Source of the DNA: Cornus controversa
Taxonomy: Eukaryota; Streptophyta; Magnoliopsida; Cornales; Cornaceae
Direction: 5' to 3'
Length of the DNA stretch: 64,000 bases
NCBI GenBank assembly: GCA_026545225.1
Contig: CM048850.1
Location: forward strand, 9,701,501-9,765,500
Below the pieces are notes generated by a model that did not search any database, was not told where the DNA came from, and saw only the letters and a program-made list of their open reading frames with translations. The position numbers and the translations under genes are program-made. How positions within the stretch are numbered: the first letter of the stretch is position 1; each line of letters starts with the position of its first letter. This document shows, one piece after another, positions 11,311 through 23,037 of the stretch.

Positions 11311-12725
11311 TTAGTAAGAGCGAAGTTGTGCCTGTGGGTGAGGTGGAAGAGATCAGCTATCTGGCTAGTATATTGGGTTGCAGGGTGGGATCTTTTCCCT
11401 TGAATAACTTGGGTTTACTGTTGGGGCTCCAGCGAGGAGAGCTTGTTCTTGGGACCCAGTTGTGCAGCGTTTTGAGAGGCATTGCTGGATGAAAGAAATA
11501 GAATATGTCGAAAGGGGGACGACTGAATTTGATAAAAGAGCACTCTCTCGAGTCTTCCTACCAACTTTATGTCCTTGTTCCCTATCCCAATTTTTGTGGT
11601 GAGGAGGCTTGAGAGGCTGCAAAGAAACTTCTTATGGGGAAGGATGGAGGATGAGGATAAATATAATTTGGTGAATTAGGAGCAGATTTCTAGGCATATT
11701 CAGATGGGAGGGCTAGGGGTGAGGAGGTTGGACTTGTTCAACATAGCTTTGTTGGGGAAGTGACTTTGGCATTTGGGATGGAAAGGCATAGGTTGTGGAG
11801 GAGGGTTATTTGTTATAGACATAGAGAGGATAGAGTAGGGTGCTCGATTTTGATGTGGTCCCCGGTGGGTGTTGGTTTATGGAGGTGCATCCGAAAGGGC
11901 TGGGATTCGATTTAGGGTGAGGGATGGGCGCCTATTCAGCTTTTAGGTGACCCTTGGTGTGGAGAGACGCCACTCGAGAGAGCCTATCCGAGACTTCTTG
12001 GGATTACGGTTAATAGACAAATGACAGTCGCTCAGTGCTATCACCTTGATGGCAAGAGACAGTTTTGGGATATTCAATTCAAGAGACTTCCGCATGATTG
12101 GGAGGTAGAGGAGAAGGTTGAGTTTTTGGCACTTCTTTATAGACAGGCCATGCCTGGAGAGGGGAATGATGAGTTGCTTTGCGCAGGCACAAGTCAGGGA
12201 GATTTGAGGTCCGATCCTTTTATCGTCAGCTGTTTGATTTTCAAAGGATATCCTTGTTGTGGAAACGCATCTGGCGCTCGAGAGCCCCCCCTAAAGGTGG
12301 CTTTCTTTGTTTGGACAGTGACCTTGGGGAAGATTTTGACTATCAACAATCTGAGGATAGAGCATATTTTGGTTAATTGGTGTTACATGTACAAGCAAGA
12401 CGAGGAGTTAGTGGATCATCCTATCCTTCATTGTCCCAGAGCTAGGGAGAGATGGGATTTGTTGTGTGCTATTTTTGGGGTCCAATGGGTCATGTCTGAG
12501 TCCGTTGTGAGCTTAACTGCAGCTTGGGGTGGTTGTTGGGTGCGCCCTAGCATCAGAGATGCGTGGAGGACAGCCCCCCATTGCTTGTGGTGGGCTCTTT
12601 GGACTGAGAGGAATAGATCTTTTAAGGGATGGAGGCTCCTTGAGGGGGTTTTAGATTTCCTGTACTTAGTTCTTTATTTTTTTTGGTACATGGCTTTTCT
12701 TGTAATTCAATGGAGAGTCTCTTGA
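11311..12725 (+). pseudogene. LINE-1 ORF2 C-terminal region with zinc-knuckle (zf-RVT), broken
   Basis: Frame 12021-12725 ends with [38 protein letters not shown] and LWWALWTERNRSF. Plant L1 ORF2 proteins have CCMCK...[10 protein letters not shown] here; in this copy the first Cys residues are changed to Tyr. Between 11311 and 12020 the same protein continues in shifted frames ([16 protein letters not shown]). The element 3' UTR follows to about 12828. Confidence 0.85.
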
Positions 12726-12828
12726 CCTTTGTGGATAGCTTGAGGCTATAGTTTTTGTTTAGCTGTTTGGGATGCGTCCTCCTTCTGGGCGCCTTTCAAT
12801 ACATTCTTACTTATCTAAAAACAAAGAA

Positions 12829-15195
12829 TGTCTGCAAGCTGCTGAGAGGTAGTGACAAATGGATTGCAAATCTGATCAGAGATGATCTTCACTCGAATGA
12901 AGTGTTGGTCAACCTCATAAATGCTTAGTCCTGTCATGCTGAATGGGATTTGTCATGCTGAATGGGATTTGCTGCAATGCTAATGGCAGACTTGTTGTCA
13001 CAATAAAGTGAGAATGGAAGTGACACTGGAAGGCACAAGTCTGTCATTAACGTTTTCAGCTACAACAACTGACACACTCCAAGAGCCATAGTCCACTACT
13101 TTGCCTCTACACTCGAGCGAGAGACAACATTATAACCAAGTAACCAAGTTGCCACCAACATTTGTCCAGGCATTAACTAGTAAGTGACCATGATTGACAA
13201 ACAAAATATCACAGCCCGGACACCTTTTCAAGAAGGAAAGGATCCGAATAGTTACATCAAGGTGAGGGGTGCGAGGAGAGTGCATGAATTGACTCACGAT
13301 ACTCAAGGCATGAGCAATAGCAGGTCAAGTCATGGATAGGTAGATGAGTTCCCCAACAAGTCACTATACTGACCAACATCTGACAATAACTCCCCTTCAG
13401 AATTTGCCAACCGATGATTTCACTCAATCGGAGTATCAGCAGGACGAGCCCCAAGTTGGCCTGAAGCAGAAAGCAAGTCAAGAAGGTACTTGTGTTGAGA
13501 GATGAAAATGTCAGCCTTGTAGCGACCCACCTCAATGCCCAAGAAATATCGTCTTGCTAATAAGATGAGGGAACAGAGATAAAGGACAGGGTAAAAGCAA
13601 AAGTTTGCAAAGAGAAAGAAATACGATCATAGGACACAAATTTAGTAATAGGATGTTGAGTACAAGTACGCTTACCTCGACGTAGACCAATGGGCAAATC
13701 CTCAGTAGAAGAAGTGGATAAGGGAGGATCAGGAACCTCTGGTGAAGAAGATGTGGTGTTCGGACCAAAAGAAACAACGGGCCGAGACCTGCAATGGAGG
13801 ATTAGAAGGCAATGAGGGATCAGACGAGGAGGTTAAGGGTAGCGGCAAAATTGGGGAGGATGAGGAAGGCTCCCCTGACGGGCAGTGATGAGATCTACAG
13901 AGAAACGTTGACCAGAGGATGAAAAAAAATAGTAGATTCAAAAAAAGTAACATCGGCACTCACATAGTATCGACGAGACTTGGGACTGTAACATCGATAT
14001 CCCTTTATGAGCACGAGGAGACAATTTGTCACGACCAAGATCCAAAACATAAACAAAAGCTACACAGCCAAAAACACGAGTGAGCTGAAATGGAGAGGTA
14101 CTAGGATATAGAAGAGAAAAAGAAGTCTGATTATCCACAACAGCAGACGGCATACGGTTGATGAGATAACAAGCAGTAAGAACAGCATCAACCCAAAACT
14201 GTTTAGGTACTTTCATATTAAATAACAAGGTACGGACAACATCCAACAGATGGCAATGCTTTCGTTCAGCAACACCACTCTCTTGAGAAGTATGGGCACA
14301 ACTAGTCTGATGTATAATACCACGATCAACACAAAAAGAATCCATGATAGACTGCGTATATTCCAAGGCACTGTCAGAGCAAAAGATTTTAATGCGCTTA
14401 CCAAATTGAGTAAAAATTTCATTATAAAATTTTGTAACAATACGAGGTAACTCAGACCGTTCTTTCATCAAAAATAACCATGTCATTCGAGAGTAATCAT
14501 CAACAAAGATAACAAAATAAAGAAATCCATTCAAACTAACAATTCTAGAAGGACCCCAGATGTCTGTATGGACTACATCAAAAGATTCAATCTGACGACT
14601 ATGCCTACGACTCAGAAAGGAACTACGGTGATACTTACCCAACTAACAAGCCTCACATTCTAAAACAGACATATGACTCAACTCGGAAATAGTTAGTCTC
14701 GGCTTTGCCAATGATGGATGGCCTAAACGAAAATGCCACTGAAGAGGAGAGACTGTAGCACTCAAAGCCATTGACACGACCGAAGAAGGTTCATCAGAAT
14801 CCAAATAATACAGTCCGTTTTTCTCACACCCTGAACCAATCATCTTCTTCGTTCGGAGGTCCTGAAATACACAAGCAGTAGGAGAAAAGGTTATAGAACA
14901 ATGTAAGGCTTTAGTCAATTGACTCACAGAAAGCAAATTTAAAGGAAAATTAGGAACATATAGACTGGATGATAAGGACAATGAATTAGTAGGGAGAAGT
15001 AAACCTTTTTCCAAGAACGGGCCTAGAAGAACCATCAGCTAGAACAATGTGATGGTTAATAGGTTTTAAAGCAGAGAAAAGAGATGATTTACCAGACATA
15101 TGTGAGCTAGCTCTGGAATCAATGACCCAAGAAGGAGAGGATTGAGCCACAAATGTAATTTTACCTGAATTGATGTAAGACGACTTATGATTTAT
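12829..15195 (-). mobile_element. Truncated Ty1/Copia element (Copia-B), no LTRs, reverse transcriptase deleted
   Basis: Read on the minus strand: protease with WVIDSRASSHMSG (DSG changed to DSR, about 15130), pre-integrase WHFRLGHPSLAKPR (15035-14643), integrase VHTDIWGPSR, FVDDYSRMTWLFLMKERSE and AERKH (14642-13938), then a jump near 13540 straight to the end of reverse transcriptase (ADIFISQHKYLLDLL-like, [11 protein letters not shown] in a shifted frame) and RNase H (SLYCDNKSAISIAANP-like, with a stop) down to about 12835. The N-terminal two thirds of reverse transcriptase is missing. The 14642-13938 integrase frame is open for 234 codons. Confidence 0.85.
13938..14642 (-). pseudogene. 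Copia-B integrase fragment, open for 234 codons
   Basis: The frame contains the DDE core: D of VHTDIWGPS, D of FCSDSALEYTQSIMDSFCVD (usually TDNGxEY; here SDSALEY) and E of SQESGVAERKH. It is followed by ACYLINRMPSAVVDNQTSF and FGCVAFVYVLDLGRDKLSPR. In Copia the middle motif is DNGxE/YxS; the Asn and Gly are lost, so activity is unlikely even though the frame is open. Confidence 0.82.
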
Positions 15196-15211
15196 GTAGA
15201 TGAGTCGAATA

Positions 15212-15583
15212 TGTTACGCCTCTACTTTTGGAGATGGGGCAAAAACAAATGAAATTAGGGATTTACTTTTATTTAGTGTTAACTTTTATTTAATATTATC
15301 ATTATATTAGTAATGTTTTTATTTTAGGGATATTTTCGTTATTTAATATTTTAGGGTTTTATTTTTAGTAGTAGGATTTGATTAGGGTTTTCCTTGTTGC
15401 CTCTTTATATGTTGGTCCATGCATTGTGAAAGGTACTTTTTGATGATTGAATATTATTGAGATTACATACTTCTTCCTCCTGCTTCTTCTTCTTCTCCCC
15501 TAATCTTCTTCTTCTTCTCTATTATTCTCCTCTCTCTTCTTCTCAATATATTTTGATAGCAAAGCATCCCTACCTGTCCCTAC
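15212..15583 (+). mobile_element. LTR-like segment (unconfirmed)
   Basis: Begins TGTTACGCCTCTACTT and ends near CCTGTCCCTACA. It has a CTT-rich stretch before the end, typical of LTR transcript leaders. A TGGTGACGAGAGATTAG sequence at 15631 could be a primer-binding region after an (AT)n run at 15600-15622. No matching target duplication was found, so the right boundary is uncertain. It lies just upstream of plus-strand gag remains. Confidence 0.4.
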
Positions 15584-15599
15584 AATGTTCCTTTAATCA

Positions 15600-15622
15600 T
15601 TTATATATATATATATATATAT
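15600..15622. repeat. (AT)n microsatellite
   Basis: About 11 AT units between the LTR-like segment and the gag remains. Confidence 0.9.
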
Positions 15623-15779
15623 GATATTATGGTGACGAGAGATTAGTGGAAAAAACTCTAACCCCATTGCCCAAATTTCTTCTCATTTCTTCCTTTTCTT
15701 CCTTTATCAGTTCATCTAACCCTAAACATTAATCCTAATTCCTAACCCTAAAACCTACACATACTAAGTTTGACATGAT

Positions 15780-18700
15780 TATGATGAAGGAGCACAAGAC
15801 TTTTGATGAGTTTATGCTAAACTCAACAATATAATGAATTACAGGTATAACTTATATGAGGAAATCTCTAGAAGTAGAATTTTAAGGAAAATTTGGTATC
15901 ACTACCCCATAGATTTCAACTAAAAGTTATTGCCATTGATGAGAGTAAATATGCTAAATTAAGGTTGCAGAACTAGTCAAATCACTTCAAACCATTGAGT
16001 TGAACATTCCTGAACCTCAAAAATCTAAAACTTCAGCATTCAAGTCATCTAAAGTTGAATAAAACAATTACTAAAAGTGATCATACAATGAAATAGCTCT
16101 CTTACGAGAAAGTTTAGTAGATTTCTTAAACAAGGAGTAGAAAATTTTAGGAAAGGAGATTGTAAAACCTCGGATTTTTTTAATTTAATTACGTGGTTAA
16201 TTAATTGTTAAGCATGATTATATAGTAATTGCATGCTTATATGTGTGGGTTTCAGAACCACTTTAAAAGTTCCCTTATGACCATAGTGGGATGGAACCAA
16301 GGTTAGGGTAATTTTTCAGAATTTTTACGAAAAGTTACTATTCACAGTTCGTGTTTTTCGAAAAAATTACTACGGATCACTTAAGTGACGTAGGGTAAGA
16401 ATGAACTTAGAGGGGCTTTAGTGAAGTTTGTTGAAATGAGGGAGTGCCATTTTGCGATTAAATGGAAGTAGAAAAGGGTAGAGGAGCAAAACTAAAAAGA
16501 TGAGGGGTTAATGTGCAATTTTGGAAACTTTTTGTATAAATATCCCAAAATGGTTGACTTGGTCATAACTCAAATCAGATTTCTCTCTCTCTAGATCAGT
16601 TATAGAGGTCTTCCCTCTCCCCTCTTTCATCTTTTGGGTTGATCTCGGTTTTGGACGCTTAGAAGTGTGATTCGGGCCACGGGACTTTAGACGATAGTTG
16701 TTCCCCTCGGGATTGCCTACGTTATACACCGATTGGAAATTCTTTTCAGTAGATTTTCAAGTGTTTTTGGGCTAGGGCAGATTCTAGGGCTTGGAGCTCT
16801 CTTGGTTTTTGAGCTTGAATTAGAGGTAAGAGTGTTCTCTCTTTCTTATCATCCATTCCTTAGAATTCCTTAGAGTTTTGGGTGGGTTTTAGTGGGCTAA
16901 CATGCTAGAAAAGACTTAGAGAATTCTATTTTGATTTCCTTCTTTCTTTTTTTGGAATAAGCATGTGTTAAAAGTGGTTTTCATATGTTCTATATGATGT
17001 CTTTGAATTATATATGTATTGTATGTGTATATTGTTGATCTCGGTAATTAAAGTGTGTTAAAAGTATGTGATTCTTGCACTAAAATTATATTTTGAGCAT
17101 GTATATCTTATATGGTAGTTTGGAAATGCATGATATCCATTTGGGATCACGTATGAGTTATTGGGATAGCAGATGTACGTGTTGCACGCTATGTATTGAT
17201 TAAAAGCATATAAAAAACAATATCGTCATTTTTGCATTTGTATGATTTCTTGTGAAAGAAAGGTTGTTGCATTGTATATGCATGCTTATGATATACTCAT
17301 ACTGAACGTGATTTAAGTGGCTTATGATGCACTTATTTGAAACTATGTGTTGTTTGATGATTTTGGGGAGAGGTCGGAATAAAGTAAGATGAGCTCAATG
17401 CTCAAGGGTGCAAGACCTCAACCCTGGCCAAGTGGTTTCTTCTAGACCATTGGGTTAGCAACCCGTAAAGATAGGAAGATAGATATTTAACCCAAGGGTA
17501 CTTATCTGGTTACTACAAATACTCCCTACTCATGGATTGATTTTGAGCTTATTTGACTTTATTTTTAAGCTTTGTTATGAATTGTGATATTCATGGTTAT
17601 TGTTTGACTTATATAGTCGCGAAATGCTTTGTGTTTACTTATGGTAAATTAAGAATGTTGGATAGGATATATATATATATTGGAGCATGATTTGTGCACT
17701 ATATTGTCGATGTTATGAGCATTGAAAATATGTCATGTAGTGTATAGGAATGCTATGACTGCATTTTATGTAGGTTGCATCAAGTCGGTGCATCCGGATG
17801 TCTCTACTGAGATAGTCGGTTGCTCACCCCTTCCCTACAAACACTTTACAGATAAAGCGCTGATTGAGAATAATGCTTGATTACCGTGGTAAAGGCGTCG
17901 GGCCTTCATTTGGGCTTTGGATGTTTTATGGTATATATATATGCCATATGTGGAACGGATGTATTAGCATTCTAGACATGGGTACTTTTATATTGTTAAA
18001 CAGTGGTTCCATTAGTCTTCTCTATGTTGGACAATTGTGTATATTTGGATATGGACCATATGGTTGGACAAGTTACATTTTGATGTATGTATGTAACTCG
18101 GTTATATTTTAATTTTAATGATGTAAATGTGTATTAAAAGTCGCTTCCACGGTATTGAGACTCTGTTTGGATGACAGTGGTCTCAAGAAGGGTATTCTGG
18201 TAATTTCATCCCATATTCACACCTAATTTCCTATATCTGTTTCAGTGTCGGAAGTCGGGGTGACAACTTAGTATCAAAGCTTGTTTGTAGTTGTAAGATG
18301 TTGAGGTTTATTTAATCACCTCCATTTTCCATGCCCTTCCGGTTGTTGGAATTTGGGGCATGGCAACTTGGTATCAGAGCATGGTACCTTAGTGAGAGTA
18401 TTGAGGTGAAGTCATGGTATCAAAATATGATATCAAGAGGGATTGTGATTCAAAGTGTGGCTCGGTAAAACAATCACCTTCGGCTTCTGGGAGTCGAAAA
18501 TCAGGGCATGACAGAGATCTTCTAAATTGATAAATAGTAGTAATAAGAAAGCCTCACGTTTTAGAGCAAGATAAGAGTGAAAAGGGCAAAAAAGTAAAAA
18601 AAACTAAGTAAACTGAATTAGTGTGATTGAGTTGTGTTGGAACAGGTCATACCTTCAATAAATGCCCTATAAATTTTATTTTATTTTTTGACAAGATTGT

Positions 18701-18870
18701 ATTAGAAAGTGTTCAACCGGAGAACGCAACCCGCAAAAACGAAATATTAATATTTACAGAAAGAAGAAATCTAAAGATAATAGATCAAAAGCTATCAATG
18801 TTGTCACCTATTCTGACTTCTTTTTTATTATTATTAGATAGTCCAAGTTGTACTTTGCTTTCTACTAAAG
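15780..18870 (+). pseudogene. Copia-type gag remains, split by a 2.35-kb solo LTR
   Basis: Before the LTR (15780-16160) shifted frames give MMKEHKTFDEFM, then VAELVKSLQTIELNIPEPQK and SRFLKQGVENFRKGD, matching Copia gag of the UBN2 type (SLQTYE-like motif). After the LTR (18514-18870) the text resumes with basic residues (KGKKVKKTK) and a zinc-knuckle remnant CVGTGHTFNKCP. Many stops. The part after 18690 is unrecognised. Confidence 0.65.
16161..18513 (+). mobile_element. Solo LTR, 2353 bp, target duplication GAGAT
   Basis: Starts TGTAAAACCTCGGATT, ends TCAGGGCATGACA, flanked by GAGAT at 16156-16160 and 18514-18518. No coding domain inside. The terminal pattern TGT..A..CC..GG to GGGC(A/G)TGACA is shared with the solo LTRs at 26898-31170, 50416-52825 and the LTR ending at 39036, suggesting one related group, probably Ty3/gypsy-type with long LTRs. 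Contains GTTGCATCAAGTCGGTGCAT and the repeated phrase AACTTAGTATCAAAGC / AACTTGGTATCAGAGC near its end. Confidence 0.9.
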
Positions 18871-19106
18871 AGTAAATCTTCTGGAGATGAGAATAACTCT
18901 TCTTTTGCTTTTGCTTTTGTTACTCATTTGGATCATCTTGATCATCATTCTTCCAAACATATGGAAACAAATTAGATGATGATAATAATTGATTTTCTTT
19001 TCTTCTTTGTGTTTTTTTTTTTTTTTTTTTGAGAGAGAGAGGGGGAACCACAATTACATTTGCAGATTGCAATGAAATGCAATAGAACATTTTTTATTAC
19101 TCTTAC
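18871..19106. other. Intron sequence downstream of CMT2 exon 11
   Basis: Holds the donor GTAAGA at 19106-19101, a poly-T run (about 20 T) at 19012-19031 followed by a GA-rich stretch on the plus strand. No coding signal. Confidence 0.6.
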
Positions 19107-19428
19107 CCATGCCTTTCCAGATGGCATCAGCACTGGCTCCATTGTCGAGTCCCTTCTAACAACGTTATCAGCTCCAACAACAACACCTGGGAGATCCCTG
19201 AAATTTGCTCCCTGTAAAATGTACCAAATATAATAGTAATAATAATGATGATGATGATGATGGTAAAAATGAAGAAACCAAGAAATCAAAGAACATTTAT
19301 ACCAACCTTTCTTTGTGGGATTCGACAAACTCGCAAATAATCATCCTCGAACAATGGAAGAGGCCGATGATCATATAGCGCTGACTTTTCTGCTCTAGTT
19401 GTACCACTGGCCGCAAAACCCATCATTT
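19107..19428 (-). CDS. CMT2: CMT2-like exons 10-11 of the window: region between motifs VIII and IX
   Basis: Exon 19428-19307 (acceptor TCTCTAG, donor AAG|GTTGGT) enters with two bases that complete the codon left by the exon 23 kb upstream. It encodes [20 protein letters not shown] and then RIPQRK. After a 95-bp intron that includes a TAA/TGA microsatellite, exon 19211-19107 (35 codons) encodes [20 protein letters not shown] and [14 protein letters not shown], then donor TGG|GTAAGA. Both segments are standard in chromomethylases and are read without a stop. The family continues with VPDY, RLWWDE and QVGNAVAVPVARALGY. I could not find these on the minus strand between 1 and 19106, so the following intron also exceeds 19 kb or the gene is cut. 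Confidence 0.92.
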
Positions 19429-22400
19429 CTAGAGATAAAGAGAAACATATTGTCAAACACCACAAGCAAGAAGGAGCAGATGTGCAACACCAAAAAATCT
19501 TACAAAAGCTCAATTATCTGGAAGAACAAAGTAACTTAACAGAGAAGCAGATTGCTAGAAAATAGAAGTGCAGGTATGGGTGAAATATAAAGAGAAGACT
19601 AAATGAGTGTGCTCTCTTATAGAGAACATAGGGATTTCTCACTTTCCAGGGCCCATATTGTTATAACAGATTGCTGTCAATTTATCAATGTGTAAATAAT
19701 AATCAGAATTAACTGGCAGAAGATATGTTAATATGATGAGAGCAAGTATGATGGTACAAGTAGGGCTACAAATGAACCGAATTAATGTGCTGCCCACGTC
19801 TTCAGAAAGCTACAGCACAAAAAAGCATATATCAGAAGATCTGGATCCCTCTCCTATGTTGGTAACAATAGAACCTAGAATGTCATATTTTATCACAATA
19901 TGAGCAAATATAAAATAGGAGGTTGGAAAGGCTTTTGAGTGTGAACAACCTTCTTCTTGTTCTTAGGAAGAATGTGTTCTCCTAGCTTGCTTTTTTTCAT
20001 TCTTTGAAGAAGAATTTGAAACTTGCTTAGGTCTACAGATCTGCTCCCACCCCACAAGATGGTACTTGAATTCATCTCCCATGCCACCCCAATAGAAGTC
20101 CCTTTATAGTCTCACTGTTGGAATTATATGCCATTTAAAGCCAATTCTCAATTGTACTTGACATTTTTTTCAATAAATCCGATTTATTTAGTGCTTTACA
20201 TACATATATGGTGAATGCTTGTCTTGGATGATTTAGTGCTTTACACACATGTAAGGATGATTTAGATGCATAGAGAGATTTTCATGCATAGGAGATATAA
20301 ATCATCTGTCTCTTCATCCTTGGGGACTCTTCTGTTAATTGCGGCAACAATACTTTCTTGTACCCCACTCTCAGAGGAATCTTGTCGTCTTACCTCTAGA
20401 ATGCCGTTAATCGAAGCCTCATTCCTGAACTCCTCAATTACATAATCAAAAATGATGTTCACATTCAATGATAGAATTGGGCATTCTATATAGTAGAAAT
20501 GTAATACATTGGTTCATATGAGACAAGAAGGGTTATCTCAGTCACCTGAGTGGAAGACTCAAAAGTATGACACGTTGAATTGAATCATCGATAAGTGAAA
20601 ATTACAATAGTTGTCACAGTAATTTCAATCCTGAGAGAATAATGGAATTTTGTCTTTATTCATGCTTACTTTGATTTACTTAAGTGTCCTAAGGGTAAAT
20701 AAGAGCTAGGTATTATAGGTAGTCATTGAATACAGGCATTGGACCATGTATTCTCAAGATGGAATCTATGCAAAACATTTATTTTGACTAGATTTGTTTA
20801 ATCATAAAAATCTGGATCCAATGGTTTTGATAAATTTGTTTTAGTATTTATTTATTTATTTAATATAAATATTATTTTCACAAACTAAATAGTGTGATCA
20901 AACGAAATAAATCAAGAAGCCAAAAGATGGATTAAATAGTGATTGGACCGATGGCATTATTTTATCCAAATGTTGATTAGCATGGAAGGGTTAATTTGCA
21001 ATTATGGCACGTATTGGCTTTTCAATTCGAGACTTGGAGTGCAATTATTTTCATATAGCATAATACCCCGTTATTTTGAGGTTATTTAAATGAGTCATTT
21101 ATTTATTTAGATTGCTAACTTGTTAGTGTTTTAAATGTTTTAAATTAAATTTTGTCAATGTGTTTATTTATGTTTAATTTATATGCTAATTGTGTGGTAT
21201 TAAATGTTTTGGTTGTTTTAAATAAATGTGTAATAGTTTTATTAAATGATTTGTTTTTTTATATATATAATTTTTTTTGGGTTTTTATTTTTTAATTTTC
21301 TTTTATTTTGGGTTGGGCTTTGTTTTAGTGTGTATTTTGGCTCATAGGGGGGAGGGTATGGGTTTATTTTATTTAGGCCCAAGCACATATGTTTTAAGGA
21401 AGAATATATATATGCTAATATATTAGGGTTTTCTAGAAATTTTATTATACGTATATTTTTAGAGAGAGATATATAGAGAGGAAGAGAGTGAGATACAAAC
21501 CCTAGGGAGGATTTGAGAAGAGGAATTGAAGAGGATCGTGATTTTGGACAAAGGGCTTTGCGTTTATGTGATTTCTACCTTTAATTTCGAAGAGGCAAGT
21601 AACTTTTCTTCTCATCCACTTTGAATTTATAAACTCTTCACCTCTAAAACCATATCTATACGTATATATATTTTTATATATAAAGCATGAATGTATTGTG
21701 TTAAACTAGGATTTCGTTTCTAATATATATATTGAGAGAAACTAGGGTTTTGTTTTTGGAGATATGTATGTCGACCAAAATCTAAGATTTAGTTTATGGA
21801 ATTTATATGTAATGAATTAAATCGTGTTGTATGTATTTACATTTAATTTCTGTGACCAGCGTCGATATCCAGAATTTTTCGACAAACGTATTTTGACTCC
21901 ACGAGACTCATTCTCGATCAAAAATGACCCAATAAGCAAAACCCAGTAGTTTTAGCTACTGGACCCGAAAACCCTCACCTAGGTCTCCAAAATTATGTTT
22001 TTTCATCCTATATGAAGACTGCTGAATATTTCGAGAATTTTGTTCGTGAACCAAATGAACTCAGAATTGGCTGAAATTTAATATTTAGTAGTTTTCAATT
22101 ATTAGGTTTCTTATTTACTTTTTTTAAAATTTTTGGAGAAAGTTTTATTTTTAGCGGTTTCCTTATACTGCTAGTTTCCTTTTGTTTTTAGGTTTTCTTG
22201 TGTTGTTAGGATTAGAATTTCTTTATAATAAATACATGTATTGTAGAAAGCAAATCATGCAACCCAATCAATTATCAAGTATTCGTGAACAGTATCGTGA
22301 ACAGTAACCCGTGAACAGTGTCGATGAACAATATTTTTTTATTTTATAGATTTGACACCTTTCACTTGTCGAAATTAATTTACCCTTATGAATTATTGTT

Positions 22401-22989
22401 ATATTTCATTATATATTACTAGTCATGCTTCTAAGTATGTTATATTGTGAAAGAATTATTTATGCACAGCATGTCAAGATTGCCATACGGAATTAGGAGC
22501 TAACTAAAAAGCAGTCTCACCAATACATATACACGGTATGTCAGGATTGCCATACGGATTTGGGAGCTAGCTAATAAGCAGTCTCATCAATATATATACA
22601 CAGCATGTTAGGATTGCCATACAGAATTGGGAGCTAACTAATAAGCAGTCTCACCAATATATATACACGATATGTTAGGATTGCCATACGGATTTGGGAG
22701 CTAGCTAATAAGCAGTCTCACCAATATATATACATGGCATGTCAAGATTGCCAAACGGATTTGGGAGCTACCTAATAAGTAGTCTCACCAATATATATAC
22801 GGCATATCAGGATTGCCATACGGATTTGGGAGCTAGCTAATAACCAGTCTTACCAATATATATACATGGCATGTCAGGATTGCCATAGGAATTGGGAACT
22901 AGCTAATAAGCAGTCTCACCAATATATATATATGCACGGCAAGTCAGGATTGCCATACGGAATTGGAATCTAGCTAATAAGCAGTCTCA

Positions 22990-23037
<48 letters not shown>

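Larger units (their letters stand above)
1..12828 (+). mobile_element. L1-type LINE (LINE-1 of the window), decayed, interrupted by a solo LTR and a Copia element
   Basis: The host element reads ORF1 (1-840, 2247-3780), endonuclease (3829-4564), reverse transcriptase (4766-5190, then 10478-11310) and a C-terminal zinc-knuckle region (12021-12725), all on the plus strand. It ends near 12828 with a 3' UTR and a short A-rich tail (ATCTAAAAACAAAG). Its parts align in order with the minus-strand LINE at 47814-55600. Insertions at 995-2246 and 5191-10477 can be excised at their target duplications to restore continuity. Many frameshifts and stops show it is dead. The 5' end may lie left of position 1. 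Confidence 0.85.

Noticed and set aside
15600-16160. Further CMT2 3' exons left of 19107
   Set aside because: No motif IX or X peptide was found on the minus strand; the conserved text here is plus-strand Copia gag.
17864-18112. 82-codon frame in the 2.35-kb solo LTR
   Set aside because: It lies wholly inside a bounded LTR and is low-information hydrophobic sequence.
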